Assembly (NCBI RefSeq): GCF_000003195.3 | Contig: NC_012877.2 | Coordinates: 15,927,344-15,991,343 of the forward strand | Direction of reading: 5' to 3' | From: Sorghum bicolor | Taxonomy: Eukaryota > Streptophyta > Magnoliopsida > Poales > Poaceae | Length of the DNA: 64,000 nucleotides | Shown: positions 45,945 through 55,906 of the stretch, piece after piece | Position numbering within the stretch: the stretch's first letter is position 1 | Layout of the letters: every line of letters begins with the position of its first letter | The notes under the pieces: generated by a model | Told to the model about the DNA's origin: nothing | The model's database searches: none | What the model saw: the letters and a program-made list of their open reading frames with translations, nothing else | Program-made: the position numbers and the translations under genes

Positions 45945-46919
45945 TGTTGGGTACCATAAAACGGGATACCCAAATTAAGGGAATAAAAATCACAAAAAGA
46001 ATAAGGCGAACGCTCGAACCTCCCAGGGCTCGGGCGTAAGCTCCATCTCGCCCGACCCATTGGGCTCGGGCGCAAGCTCCGTCTCGTCCGATCCCTTGGC
46101 CTCGGGCGCAAGCTCCGTCTCGCCCGACCCCTTGGCCTCGGATGCAAGTTCCGCCTCGCCCGACCCCTCCTGGGCTCGGGCGCAAACACCACCTCGCCCG
46201 AGCCTCTGTCTTGGAACCAGGCTTCTAACACACGACGGCTGTACCTCTGACGTGACGCGCGCCATGCCCACCATGCTGCAGCAGGGCATGGTAACAACTA
46301 TTCCAACCACTCTTGTTACTATGGAACCTTACCTCCTGTCACTATGGCTGTCATTTCCCTACTATTGTAGGACAAGCTGTAGTGCCCCAGGATCCGACCA
46401 CCACGACCTCAACAGGGCTCGGCAATCCTCCACAGGAGCAACCACGCCGTCAACCATACCCCAAGGATGAGATGGGCAAGCCTCCACAGGATCGGCACTG
46501 TTACTTCACCATTTACTAGAGATAGTTTACAAGCTAACACATGTAAAAGCCCTGTGACCCCTTGCGGCTATAAAAGGGGAGGCAGGGCACACATCAAAGG
46601 GCAGAAACACAAGGCAAAAACAACAACACACGCTCAAACCACAGATAGTACTCCACACCAGAGTGACGAGTACTACTCTATCCACTTCTCAAACTGAGAC
46701 TTGGGACTTAGCCCTCTCTCGCAACCAGCTTGTGTACCCCTACTACAAGCACTCTCGGGTGCAAGGCAATACAGACATCGACTCTCACACTGGACGTAGG
46801 GCATCCTTAGCCCGAACCAGTATAACTCCATGTGTTTCCCTTGCATCACCATCCGGGTTTAGGAGGACGCGCAGACCTATTACTCGTTAGTGTTTGGACG
46901 CCGAGTCCAGACACCAACA
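45945..46919 (+). mobile_element. Nested solo LTR of the E4 family, 975 bp
   Basis: Starts TGTTGGGTACC and ends CACCAACA. It is flanked by a perfect 5-bp target duplication ATTGT (45940-45944 and 46920-46924). Its first 74 bp equal the E4 3' LTR start. Contains a tandem 'cgggcgcaagctccgtctcg' block (about 46027-46205), and a TATA-like gctataaaagggg near 46567. No coding frame is supported. Confidence 0.9.
46027..46205. repeat. Tandem 36-38 bp repeats in the nested solo LTR
   Basis: About five copies of a unit reading 'ctcgggcgcaagctccgtct' followed by 'cgcccgaccc..ttgg'. The Arg/Ser- and Ala-rich frames in this part on both strands are products of the repeat. Confidence 0.85.
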
Positions 46920-47774
46920 ATTGTATTCATTATATATTAGGGAGACTTTATTCTTAATAGATTCATATGTTCTTAATTGCAATGGTCATTGTCTACTTTA
47001 ATTATATGTCTTGGATAGTTGGTTTCATCTTATTGAATTCATGTAATTGCTCGTATAGCATTTACCTAATCGATCGTTGGGTAGATGGTATGCGATATGT
47101 AGACATGGTGTCTAGATATCGTGTTTATCTGCGAGTGCACCTTGACGTGCCGGGTCATGTGGTAGTCCGCATAGGTGACAGCTATGTTGGTTCCTTTGTA
47201 GTCCACCCTCCGTACGTAGGGCTAGCATGGGCACGGTCGTGAAGAAGGTGACCCTTGTGTCTTAATACCCTTATTAGTTGATGCCTCTTTACATGTAATT
47301 ATGATATAGGGTTAACATAACAATGATTTCTTGATGTAATTGCACTAATTAGAGTTATTTATTGATGCAGTTATAGAATTACCTTAGATTCAACTCCCTA
47401 GTTCATCCAAATGGCTAAGTATGATTATGACTAGTGGATGCTCTGATGATTATTCTTAATTATGATATTTGATGATTATGCTATACCCATATTTATCCAT
47501 ATTTATCTTATGACCTCTGCCTGTTATGAGTAGATTACATGATATTGGTAACATCATTTATTCATCCTATATAGTTTCTTATCAATATAATAGATTATAG
47601 TTTAACAGGTAGCCTTCCTAGTGGTATAAATATAAATCAGCAACCTAGATAAATTCCCTAGGTAAAATGCTATAACGGTATAATTATCTATCTGCTTGCA
47701 GAATCCATTTAGTTTACAATCATGTTATATTCATATCTTTTATATGTGCTTAGTAACATTAGTACATGTGAGGA

Positions 47775-49850
47775 TACCTGGTGATTACTAAGACCCGATG
47801 GCCATCGAAGTAATGCTTCAGCTTCCTTGAGGTTATCAGGATGGCGTAAATTAACTTTTGTATCTGAGGATACCTGGTCTTGGATTCATTTAAGACTTCG
47901 CTTATGAAGTAAACAGGCCTCTGGACTTTGTAGACGTGGCCTGGCTTGTCCCGCTCGACCACCATTGCCGTGGAGACAACCCGATCGGTTGCTGCTTTGT
48001 AAAGGAGCAGGTCCTCGTTAGGTTGAGGTGCTGTGAGGACGGGTGGTGAGGTGAGGAAAGTTTTGAGTTGGGTGAACGCAGCGTCAGCTTCCTCTGTCCA
48101 GGAGAATTTTTCTGATGCCTTTAAAAGTTTGAAGAAGGGGAGGCCTTTTTCTCCCAGTCTAGAGATAAACCGGCTGAGAGCAGCCATACATCCGGTGAGC
48201 TTTTGAATATCCTTGACGTTCTTGGGTGGTCGCATATCGAGTACTGCCTTAACTTTTGAAGGATTCGGTCGTATGCCATCGTGGCTGACGACGTTGCCGA
48301 GTAGTAGTCCAGAGGGGACCCCAAAGATACACTTTTTGGGGTTAAGCTTCCACTTGTATTTATTCAGTGCCTTAAAAGTTCGGTCTAGGTTGTCGATTAG
48401 AGTGCTCACGTCCCTTGTTTTGACGACAACGTCATCTACGTAGGCCTCGACGAGGTCGTCACGAATCTCGTCGTGGAGGCATTGCTGAATGGCCCGTTGA
48501 TAAGTAGCTCTAGCATTATTTGAGTCCGAAGGACTTGGTCGTGTAGCAGTATGCACCGAAAGGAGTGATAAAAGATGTTTTGATCTGGTCGTCTTCCTTT
48601 AGTGAGATCTGGTGATAACCAGAGTAGCAATCTAGAAAAGAGAGGAGTTCGCATCCGGCCGTTGAGTCGACCACCTCGTCGATGCGAGGGAGACCAAAAG
48701 GATCTTTAGGACAGTGTTTATTGAGATCAGTGTAATCAACGCATATTCTCCATTCATTATTCTTTTTCCTTACAAGAACCGGATTGGCGAGCCAATCGGG
48801 ATGATACACTTCTTTAATGAATCCGGCTGCTAAAAGCCGCGTTATTTCTATCCTAATAGCCTCCTTTTTGTCACGAGCGAACCGTCATAGCTTCTGCTTG
48901 ATAGGTCCTGCAGTTTTCGAGACGTTTAAGGAGTGCTCGATCAGGTTTTGTGGGACGCCGGGCATGTCTGCGGGTTTCCATGCGAAAACGCTTACGTTGT
49001 CCCTTAGAAACCTGACGAGCGCGTCTTTCTATTTGGGGTCCAGGTTAGCCCCGATGAGAGCGGTTTTCTCGGGGCTGTCGTCAACCAGCTGCACTTCCTT
49101 GTGCTCTTTGGACTTTGAAATTTTCCTCGGAGTCTCCTGTTCGGGTAGTCGAAGCTGGTCGGGTGGAACCTGTGTAGCTTGGGCTACGGTTTCTGCCATG
49201 CGGATCGAGAGATCGATTGTCTCAGTGATCTTGAAGCTTTCCTCCTCGCAAGTGTATGCAGTGTAGACATTGCCTCTGACAGTTAGGATGCCCTTTTCTG
49301 TTGGCATCTTGAGGACCAGGTATGAGTAGTGTGGAACTGCCATGAACTTTGTCAGCGATGGTCGGCCTAGGATTACGTGGTAAGTGTCGTCGAAGTCGGC
49401 AACCACAAAGTTGACAAACTCTGTTCGAAAGTGGTCAGGTGTTCCAAACTGGACAGGCAGCGTTATCTGTCCGAGAGGTACTGAACTTTGACCTAGCAGG
49501 ACTCCCCAGAATTGAGCGTCATACGGCTTTAGCTGCGCCGGGTTTAGCTTGAGAGCAAGCAGGCTATTGCGGAAGAGAATGTCGATGGAGCTGCCACCGT
49601 CAACGAGCACGCGCTCGAATCTGACGTTGTTGATGCAAGGGTCCAGGATCAAAGGGAAGCGTCCTGGTTTTGGGATGGCGGCCAATTGGTCCTTCCTGTT
49701 GAAGGAGATCTCCCTGTGCGACCAGGGAAGAAACTTCGGGTCAGCGACCAGGCCGTCTGCGCTGTCCACATTGAGGCAGGCTCTCTTCAGAAGCTTTCTC
49801 TCTCGTTTAGACTCGATAGAAACTTTGCCTCCGAAGATAGTGTGCACCAC
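47775..49850 (-). pseudogene. E6: Tat-lineage gypsy protease-RT-RNase H fragment
   Basis: On the minus strand the protease part (49850-49029) reads HREISFNRKDQLAAIPKPGR, RVLVDGGSSIDILF (D-G-G in place of DTG) and VILGRPSLTKFMAVPHYSYL. A stop at 49027 and a second near 48885 (TGA) precede RT: DWLANPVLVRKKNNEWRICV, DLNKHCPKDPFGLPRIDEVV and SFLDCYSGYHQI. A 1-nt indel near 48520 shifts the frame into [31 protein letters not shown] (catalytic YVDD) and [18 protein letters not shown]. RNase H follows ([40 protein letters not shown]) and stops abruptly near 47775. Integrase and LTRs are missing. E7 begins 31 bp to its right. Confidence 0.85.
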
Positions 49851-50359
49851 GTCGGTGGGACTGACATACTAGTGTCGTGGGTGTAACACCGTAGGTGTTA
49901 AGCATGCATTTATCCCTATCAAAACATTCATAAGCATTCTCATCAAGCATAGCATCATGAGCATGTCATTTCAAAATGTGATTTTATGTGTGTTATTCCA
50001 TGTGCTTTAAATATGCTAAAAATATGATGCTTGCTTCTAAAAATGTAAAATATTCAAACTAGGTTGATTTATGTGTAAGAAGAATTAAGAATATTTTTGT
50101 GCAATTTTTGGAGCTATAGAATTTGAGAAATGGAATTTATACAAAAATTCCCAAAATGAATTTATTTAAAAACCTAGAACAAGTTTTAATTTGTAATTCA
50201 AACTCTATTTGGAATTTGGTCTTGCTTATTAAAACAAAGTTGTAGGGTTTTTGTTTTGGAACAACTTTGCTTTTGGGAGCAAGAGGTGAAAATGATTTTA
50301 AATTGGTCCAAATGAATTTAGAAAAGAATTGAAGAAAACAAATTCAAAAAAATAGAAAA

Positions 50360-51160
50360 GGGGCAGGCGCTGCTGGGCCAACCCCGCCTCCCTTTTGGCC
50401 CAGCGAGCGGCCCGGCCTGCCTCCCCCTCCCCCTCTCTCCCGCGCGTGGACGCCCGCCTTGTCCCAGCCAGCGTCGGCCACGTGGCGGCCGTACGCCGGC
50501 GAGGAGCGCGCCGCGGCCGACCGGCTTCACCTGGTCGGGACGCCGGCCCGGGCTCCCAGGCCGTCCCATTAATTTATAGTCGCCCGCGCCTCTCTCCTTC
50601 CTCCCTCCGCTCGCGAGCGCAACCGAAGCCGTAGAGCTCCGCCGGCCACTCCAGTGCCCCAACCTCGACGCCAAAACCACCAGAGCACTCGCCGTAGTCG
50701 CGGTAAGCTCGTGCGGACGTTCTACCGAGGTGGAAGCAGCCGTGCGCTGTGAATCGCTCGCCGGAGTTGCTCCGAGCTCGCCGGAGTACTCCGCCGCGAC
50801 GCATCTTGCGTTTTCCTGCCTCTTTTCGTTCGTTCTTTGGTGCGCTAGGTCGGTAGGGTGGTGAGGAAGCTCGGAGAGTCGTTTGCGCGCGCTCTACCGC
50901 GTCGGAGCGGCCTGGCCACGGCGAGCAGCGCCGCCGTGCCGCCATGCATGCTCATTGGAGGTGCTCCGGCCATCCTCCGGTCAATCCGAGGGTACCGCTG
51001 GGTGCGCCTCGCTGCGGGGAGCACGATGGTGCTCACCCCGTGGCCAGGGACCTCACCGCCGGCGAGATCTGCTCGTCGGAGGTGCCCTCTCTCTCGGTCT
51101 CGCTGACCAGTGGGGTCGGAGGCCCACTGTCAGTCGCAGGGGGACCGTGTTGGGTGTGGA
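50360..51160 (+). promoter_or_regulatory. CpG-rich block of the E7 LTR, candidate promoter/transcription start
   Basis: Abrupt change from AT-rich to strongly GC-rich DNA. A TATA-like taatttatag near 50570 is followed by a pyrimidine-rich cgcctctctccttcc, which resembles a plant initiator. The GC-rich frames on both strands (for example 50574-50945, 50858-51106) overlap each other and are not supported as proteins. Placement of the start is inference. Confidence 0.35.
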
Positions 51161-52109
51161 TCCGGGTGTGTTTAGCTTTTTGCGTCGGTTTTCTTAAATA
51201 AATGTTTTCCAGAAATTGATTCAAAACTTGTAAAATTCATATCTTGAGTTATACAGCTCCAAATTTGATGAAATAAATTTTGGTGTACTCTATATTTTCA
51301 GATCTACAGTTTGATGTAATTGCATGTCGTGTTTGAACACTTTTTCTGGACAGAAATAATTAATCCATGCTCTTGCAAAACTTGGAAAATGCATAGTGAT
51401 TAAAATATGGTTCAGAAAAATGTGAAACTTGATCTGTTGGCTCTGCATATATGTTAACTCACTGGGAAAATATTGCTATACATTATTTAGTGTATGAATG
51501 AATTTATAGTAATTTAAATGCATGCATGGCAGTAGTTTATAATTTTTAATAATTATTTGGATCATGCAATTAATCTGGAAATTTTTGTGGGTGTTTCATA
51601 TGATATTAGACAAATTGTAAAAATATGAAATCTGCTGTTTGACACTTATACCACAGTAGAGTAATTGTAATTGTCCTTATTAATTAATCTTGTGATTTTT
51701 GTAGCTCAAAATAAGTATCCAAAAATTATGAAAAATTTATAGTAGCCTTTACGTCTGACTGGGAGTCTCCTGTAATTTTTGTGGAATTTATTGAGAAATA
51801 TAAATGCATGCTAATCTTGATGGGCCTAGAAATGAATAATTAATTTATGGTTGTTATTTGTGAGTTAAATGGAATAGGAAGGGGTTTGGTGTATCTTTGA
51901 AGCAACTTGTGGGTTGCTGGTTACACTTGAAAAATACTTGTAGAAGAGAATGCAATAGATGTTTAATTCAATTGCCTACTCTTGGATGATGTTGACTACC
52001 TTGTAAAGAGCATGACCAATTAAATCACCTATGCATCATGTCATGATCCTTTGGTACTTTCTCATACAAGTATCCACTCGGGCATCTCGCACTCCACTCA
52101 TGAGCACAC

Positions 52110-52337
52110 ATGCATCATACAGGCTCGCAGGAGAACGAGGTGGGACCTGAGGAGCCAGAGGAGATTCAGGAGCAGGAACCTCCGGAAGCACCGGAACCCG
52201 GAGAAGAGCTTCAGGAGTGTCTGGATCACCGGCCCAGCACGTTTGAGAAAGGCAAGCCTCGGAGCATTCTAAGTCTCCCTATTCTCGCTAACTTATATGA
52301 TATACTATGCTTGTTCTACTATACTGCATTTAAGTGA
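52110..52337 (+). CDS. Small acidic ORF in the E7 5' LTR (75 codons)
   Basis: Unrecognised. The frame reads MHHTGSQENEVGPEEPEEIQ, then a Glu/Pro-rich segment (about residues 11-40), CLDHRPSTFEKGKPRSIL, and a hydrophobic C-terminus (LANLYDILCLFYYTAFK) that could be a membrane anchor. The 3' LTR copy (62653-62880) is also open and differs by one amino acid (E to K at residue 8) and one silent change. As transcription probably starts in the CpG-rich block, this ORF would lie in the leader of the element RNA. Chance cannot be excluded for such a short frame. Confidence 0.35.
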   Translation: MHHTGSQENEVGPEEPEEIQEQEPPEAPEPGEELQECLDHRPSTFEKGKPRSILSLPILANLYDILCLFYYTAFK

Positions 52338-53727
52338 TAGGAATTGCTTGACACAGTTGATGCATATGTACTCCTTGTTCTCCCTACTCGTTTATCTACC
52401 TTGTCCTATGTAGATAGGTGCGGAGTCTATGCTTAGTTTGCTTAGCCCGGTAGAAGTCGGGTGATTTCCTGTCACCTGCGAGATATAGGTGGATACCTGC
52501 TTAATTAAGCAGTGATTGCTTTGGGAAAAGAATAACCAGATGTGGAATGGAATTGGAGACCGGGCAGGGTCTTATGGTGGGTTGACTATAGTGCCCCTGC
52601 CTGTGTCGATTAAGGACCGATCGTTGACGGCCCTCTTGTCATGTTGAACGCATGCCCCACACTTAGCTGGAAGGATAAGTCGTTCCGACCGCGAAGCCTG
52701 AACACTATCCGGGCCGGGAATCGAGCCGCCATGCGCTGTATTGGTGATGGTTGAGGAGAACGACGAGGGCGCGGCGCGCAACCTTGGTATGCCTTGGATA
52801 CCTCGGTCGCCGGAACGGTCCTCGGGTACTGGCGGTGCCTGCCGAACCCGCGAATTGGTCCTGGATAGTGTAACACGGTGATCTGTAGCTCACTTGATCA
52901 GTGAGTGTGGTTTGTGTGGGGAATACCTCGCCAGCTAGTTAGAAATCGATTCGAATCGCCATTGCTCCTGGATAGTGAGCACTTGACATGAGCTTCGTCC
53001 TCGTAGTAAGGACTATAGAACACTTGGGTTATAATGATAAATGGTTTGACGAATGCTATGATGAGGTACCATCATATCACTATACTTGCTTGTAATAGTG
53101 CAGGTGCAAACCTAGATAATAGGTAATGATACTGTCAACTTGAGCAAATTAAAAGAAAAAAGACTTATGTAGGTTATGGTAATAAGATCCTGCGGTTATG
53201 CAAAATGGTCGTCAGCTACCCCACTATATAGCCTTCATGATCCTTCAAGAGTCTTTATTTTAAGTTTATGACGGGTAAGTCTAGCTGAGTACCTTCTCGT
53301 ACTCAGGGTTGTACTTCCATGTTGTTTTGCAGATGGTCAAATGTATTATGGTTATTGCATCCTCTGTCTGTACCCAGCAATGGGTGATGACTAGACCAAG
53401 GGCGATGGTCACTCCGTCTTCTCTTTTGCTGTTGTGGGAATGACCGAATTATGGCTCTGTATCAGACTAAGTGTGTGTGTTGTATTTTTGAACTATGAAG
53501 CTTCCGCTACCTGTGAATTATGGATTTTATGAATGTTGTGTTTTGGATGTATCTGTGGATGGCGACCGCTAAACTTATTACGATCTTGGCTGTTGTACGC
53601 TATGTGGTTTGAAATCCTTCGAGATTTCACGGACTACCGGGATTATATGGGTTTAAGCTCGATGGTTTGACTATGCAAATGGTCACTGTTAGGCTTAATC
53701 TCTTATAATTTGGTCGGTTCTGTTACA

Positions 53728-54537
53728 GCTGGCATCGGAGCAAGGTTTAGCGAGTTACTGTTCATAAGTACGTTCTAAACTAAATCTAAACCGGTTTAAT
53801 AAAAGATTTTATTAATTAATAATGATCAAGGTGTTAAACTAAGTTTTAGAAAACTATTTAGTGTGCCATGGTCATATCCTTTATGCCCAGTTAAGGACTC
53901 TAAGGTGGCTAGTTAAGTACTGACTTGGGGGAGAATGCATCATATTTCTATTTCGTCGCTCATACGGCGTGCAATAGTATGAGTGCCATTCATTTGAGTG
54001 GTAATGTATGGATCCCTTTTTCCTCTACGCCACGGTAAGTGGGAGCTGTGAGAGCATGATCGGATACACTGCCGGTCTAGGGGAGTGTTGTTAGGTGCTG
54101 TGTCATGCACACATGTTTTGGTGTGTTTTGGGAACAGTACCACATGTTGGGAATTCCGTCCGGAGAGGCGATGCCGTCATTAGGGCGATGATGTGGGTAG
54201 TGACACGTCATATGCATGGATGGGTGTCTGTGTATGTGGAGTGTATAGTTTTAAATTCTTGTTCTGCATTAGCATATTGTGGGCGGGCTTAAATGAGTTT
54301 TCTGCAGGTAGTTCTCGCTTAGAACGCTAGTTACGTTATGAGAGAACGCTGTGTGCCACCGCATATACCGCTTAGTGTTAACCTTTGTTTCTAATTGGTG
54401 AGATCGTAAGTTCGTGCATACATCATGTTTATTTCATATCATTGCTTACTTTCCCCCTTAATTTAATCTGTCCCAATTCTAAATAAAATAATTAAAGGTA
54501 ATCCTCGCTTTTACCCAAGGTATTCCATTTGCAGCAG
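53728..54537 (+). other. E7 leader with primer-binding site
   Basis: tggcatcggagc at 53730-53741 resembles the usual plant primer site complementary to initiator tRNA-Met (TGGTATCAGAGC). The remainder up to the first ORF is noncoding, and ends in tattccatttgcagcag, a splice-acceptor-like sequence directly before the ATG at 54538. Confidence 0.75.
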
Positions 54538-55581
54538 ATGGCACGCACTAGGCTCACTGCTCGCAAGTCCACTGGTGGGCGGGCCCCTCGCCATCCGTTG
54601 GCGGCTAGGAGCTCACGACATAAGAGCAAGTTCCGGGAGGAGTTTGGGATGCCCACTTTGCTTTGGAGGGTGCTCAGTTCGATGGGGTATCCTGAAGGAA
54701 GGGAGCCTCGCTACTATTGGGATAAGGAGCCGCTTGGTGACGAGACCCTAGTGGGGATCGAGGCAGTTGTCCCTACCAGTGGAGGAAACCCCGCTTGGGG
54801 CGGCTGGGTGTGCGAGTCCCGAGGTGCCACGCCTTTCCACGGTGCCAGCAGGGCAGCTTTCGCAGTTCTGAGGGACCTCATGGCGAGGTTTCCACAGGAG
54901 TTGGCCCACGCCTTCGCTGGAGTGTTTCCCCGGGGTGACCCCTACACTTTAGTATGGGATCAGTCCGAGGTGAACGCTCTAGAGAGGAGTGTGGATGAGG
55001 CCCAGCACAGTGACAGCGCAGCTATGAGTGCTATGTACGCTTTGATGAAGACCTATGGAGGCCTGGAGCGTTGTTTGGGTCACTTGTCCGGGTCTCTTCT
55101 CACCGTCCAGGATGAGAAGCGCCAGTTGCAGCGTGAGTTTGACTCTGAGGTTGAGAGGCTACAGGCAGAGTTAGCCCGCGTGACCCGAGAAAGAGACCAG
55201 GCAGTCCGGAAGAACAGTGAGCTGAGCCAGGACCTGCTTGCAGTGCGAGAGCAGAGAGACAGGGTGACTACTGCTCACAGGAACTACGAGCGCATGCTAG
55301 TCCATGTGCTTGGTCAGAGGAACGAAGCCTGGCACGAGGAGGACACTTTGAGGGCCCGACAGCTAGAGCTAGAGCAGCAGCTAGCTAATGTTGAGGAGTA
55401 CAATGAGAACTTGCATGAGGAGATCCACCAGCTGCATAACCAGCTCCACCCTCACCACCTGCCTGGAGCAGCTGAGCTAGACTCTGAGGACGAGATGGCC
55501 GCGGATCTCGAGATAGGAGCAGCTGCTAGTGGAGATGAGGACGAGGAGGGCTCCGGCATGGACAGTGACCATAGCGAGTAG
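54538..55581 (+). CDS. E7 extra ORF: histone H3 tail-like N-terminus, coiled coil, acidic tail (347 aa)
   Basis: Start chosen at ATG 54538, because the frame then begins MARTRLTARKSTGGRAPR; removal of Met would leave an H3-like Ala-Arg-Thr end. Compared with histone H3, residues A1-T3, T6-G13, A15-R17, L20, A21 and R26 are identical. K9 (in ARKS) is kept; positions 4, 14, 18, 23 and 27 are R, R, H, R and H. Residues about 31-135 (GMPTLLWRVLSSMG, GNPAWGGWVCESRG, AAFAVLRDLMARFP) form an unnamed domain. Residues 186-303 are a heptad-rich coiled coil (REFDSEVERLQAELARVTRE, LELEQQLANVEEYNENLHEE). Residues 312-347 are strongly acidic (AADLEIGAAASGDEDEEGSG). No histone fold is present. The frame is intact, unlike gag-pol downstream. 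Role unknown; chromatin mimicry or anchoring is my inference. Confidence 0.9.
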   Translation: MARTRLTARKSTGGRAPRHPLAARSSRHKSKFREEFGMPTLLWRVLSSMGYPEGREPRYYWDKEPLGDETLVGIEAVVPTSGGNPAWGGWVCESRGATPFHGASRAAFAVLRDLMARFPQELAHAFAGVFPRGDPYTLVWDQSEVNALERSVDEAQHSDSAAMSAMYALMKTYGGLERCLGHLSGSLLTVQDEKRQLQREFDSEVERLQAELARVTRERDQAVRKNSELSQDLLAVREQRDRVTTAHRNYERMLVHVLGQRNEAWHEEDTLRARQLELEQQLANVEEYNENLHEEIHQLHNQLHPHHLPGAAELDSEDEMAADLEIGAAASGDEDEEGSGMDSDHSE

Positions 55582-55906
55582 ATGCTAGGGCTTAGAGCTA
55601 GTCCTTCCTCTTTTGTTGTTGTTGTTGTTGCATGGCATGTCTTGTACTTTTGGATCTGGGCTATGTAAAACTTTATGAGTTAACGCTGAAAGTCCAGTGT
55701 ATGTATGCTGGCAAGTTGGGATGTATGCGAACTTTGTTGCTTGAATGTTAAGAAATCTGTTAGTGATGTTGTGCGTAGACGATGAATTGTTGTGCCTCTA
55801 TTTATTGTGCGAATTTATTCCCTCAGTAAATTCAGTACGGCATGATTCTACACATTTCTACCGTTGATAGCAACTCCTAACGATTGCTTATCATTGGCGT
55901 ATGCAG
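55582..55906 (+). other. Spacer between the H3-like ORF and gag
   Basis: Noncoding, with a (GTT)n run at about 55613-55630. Ends in ggcgtatgcag immediately before the gag ATG, again a splice-acceptor-like context. Confidence 0.6.

Larger units (their letters stand above)
45312..47765 (+). mobile_element. E5: LTR of a Tat-type element, split by a nested solo LTR
   Basis: Begins TGTTGACGGTCGATAACATC, akin to the minus-strand LTR start of E1 (TGTTGACGGTCC), with a shared 'tttccacgagttttgg' and 'tctatttctag' order. A TATA-like actataaatacat lies at 45724-45736. At 45945 it is interrupted by a solo LTR; it resumes at 46920 with attgtattcattatatatta. The downstream AT-rich DNA to about 47765 has no coding frame. 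The right end is uncertain and abuts the E6 fragment. Confidence 0.55.
49882..53727 (+). repeat. E7 5' LTR, 3846 bp
   Basis: TGTAACACC at 49882 and TGTTACA ending at 53727 form a 7-bp inverted end pair. The LTR has an AT-rich left arm, a GC/CpG-rich block (about 50360-51160), an AT-rich middle and a mixed right part with a conserved small ORF (52110-52337). Lacks a 38-bp piece that the 3' LTR has at 61148-61185. Confidence 0.92.

Noticed and set aside
46060..46470. Ser/Pro-rich frame in the nested solo LTR
   Set aside because: Created by GC-rich tandem repeats in noncoding LTR sequence.
50574..51224. Arg-rich frames in the E7 LTR, repeated at 60850-61767
   Set aside because: They sit in the CpG-rich LTR block, overlap on both strands and have no domain. 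Their presence in both LTRs only reflects LTR identity.
52572..52893. Minus-strand frames of 62-88 codons in the E7 LTR
   Set aside because: Antisense to the LTR, overlapping in different phases, no domain.
54529..54537. Upstream TTG as start of the H3-like ORF
   Set aside because: The ATG at 54538 gives the exact H3-like N-terminus and follows an acceptor-like tgcagcag; a non-ATG start is unnecessary.
54538..55581. Interpretation as a genuine histone H3 variant gene
   Set aside because: No histone fold follows the tail, there is a coiled coil instead, and the ORF sits inside an LTR element in the order LTR, ORF, gag.
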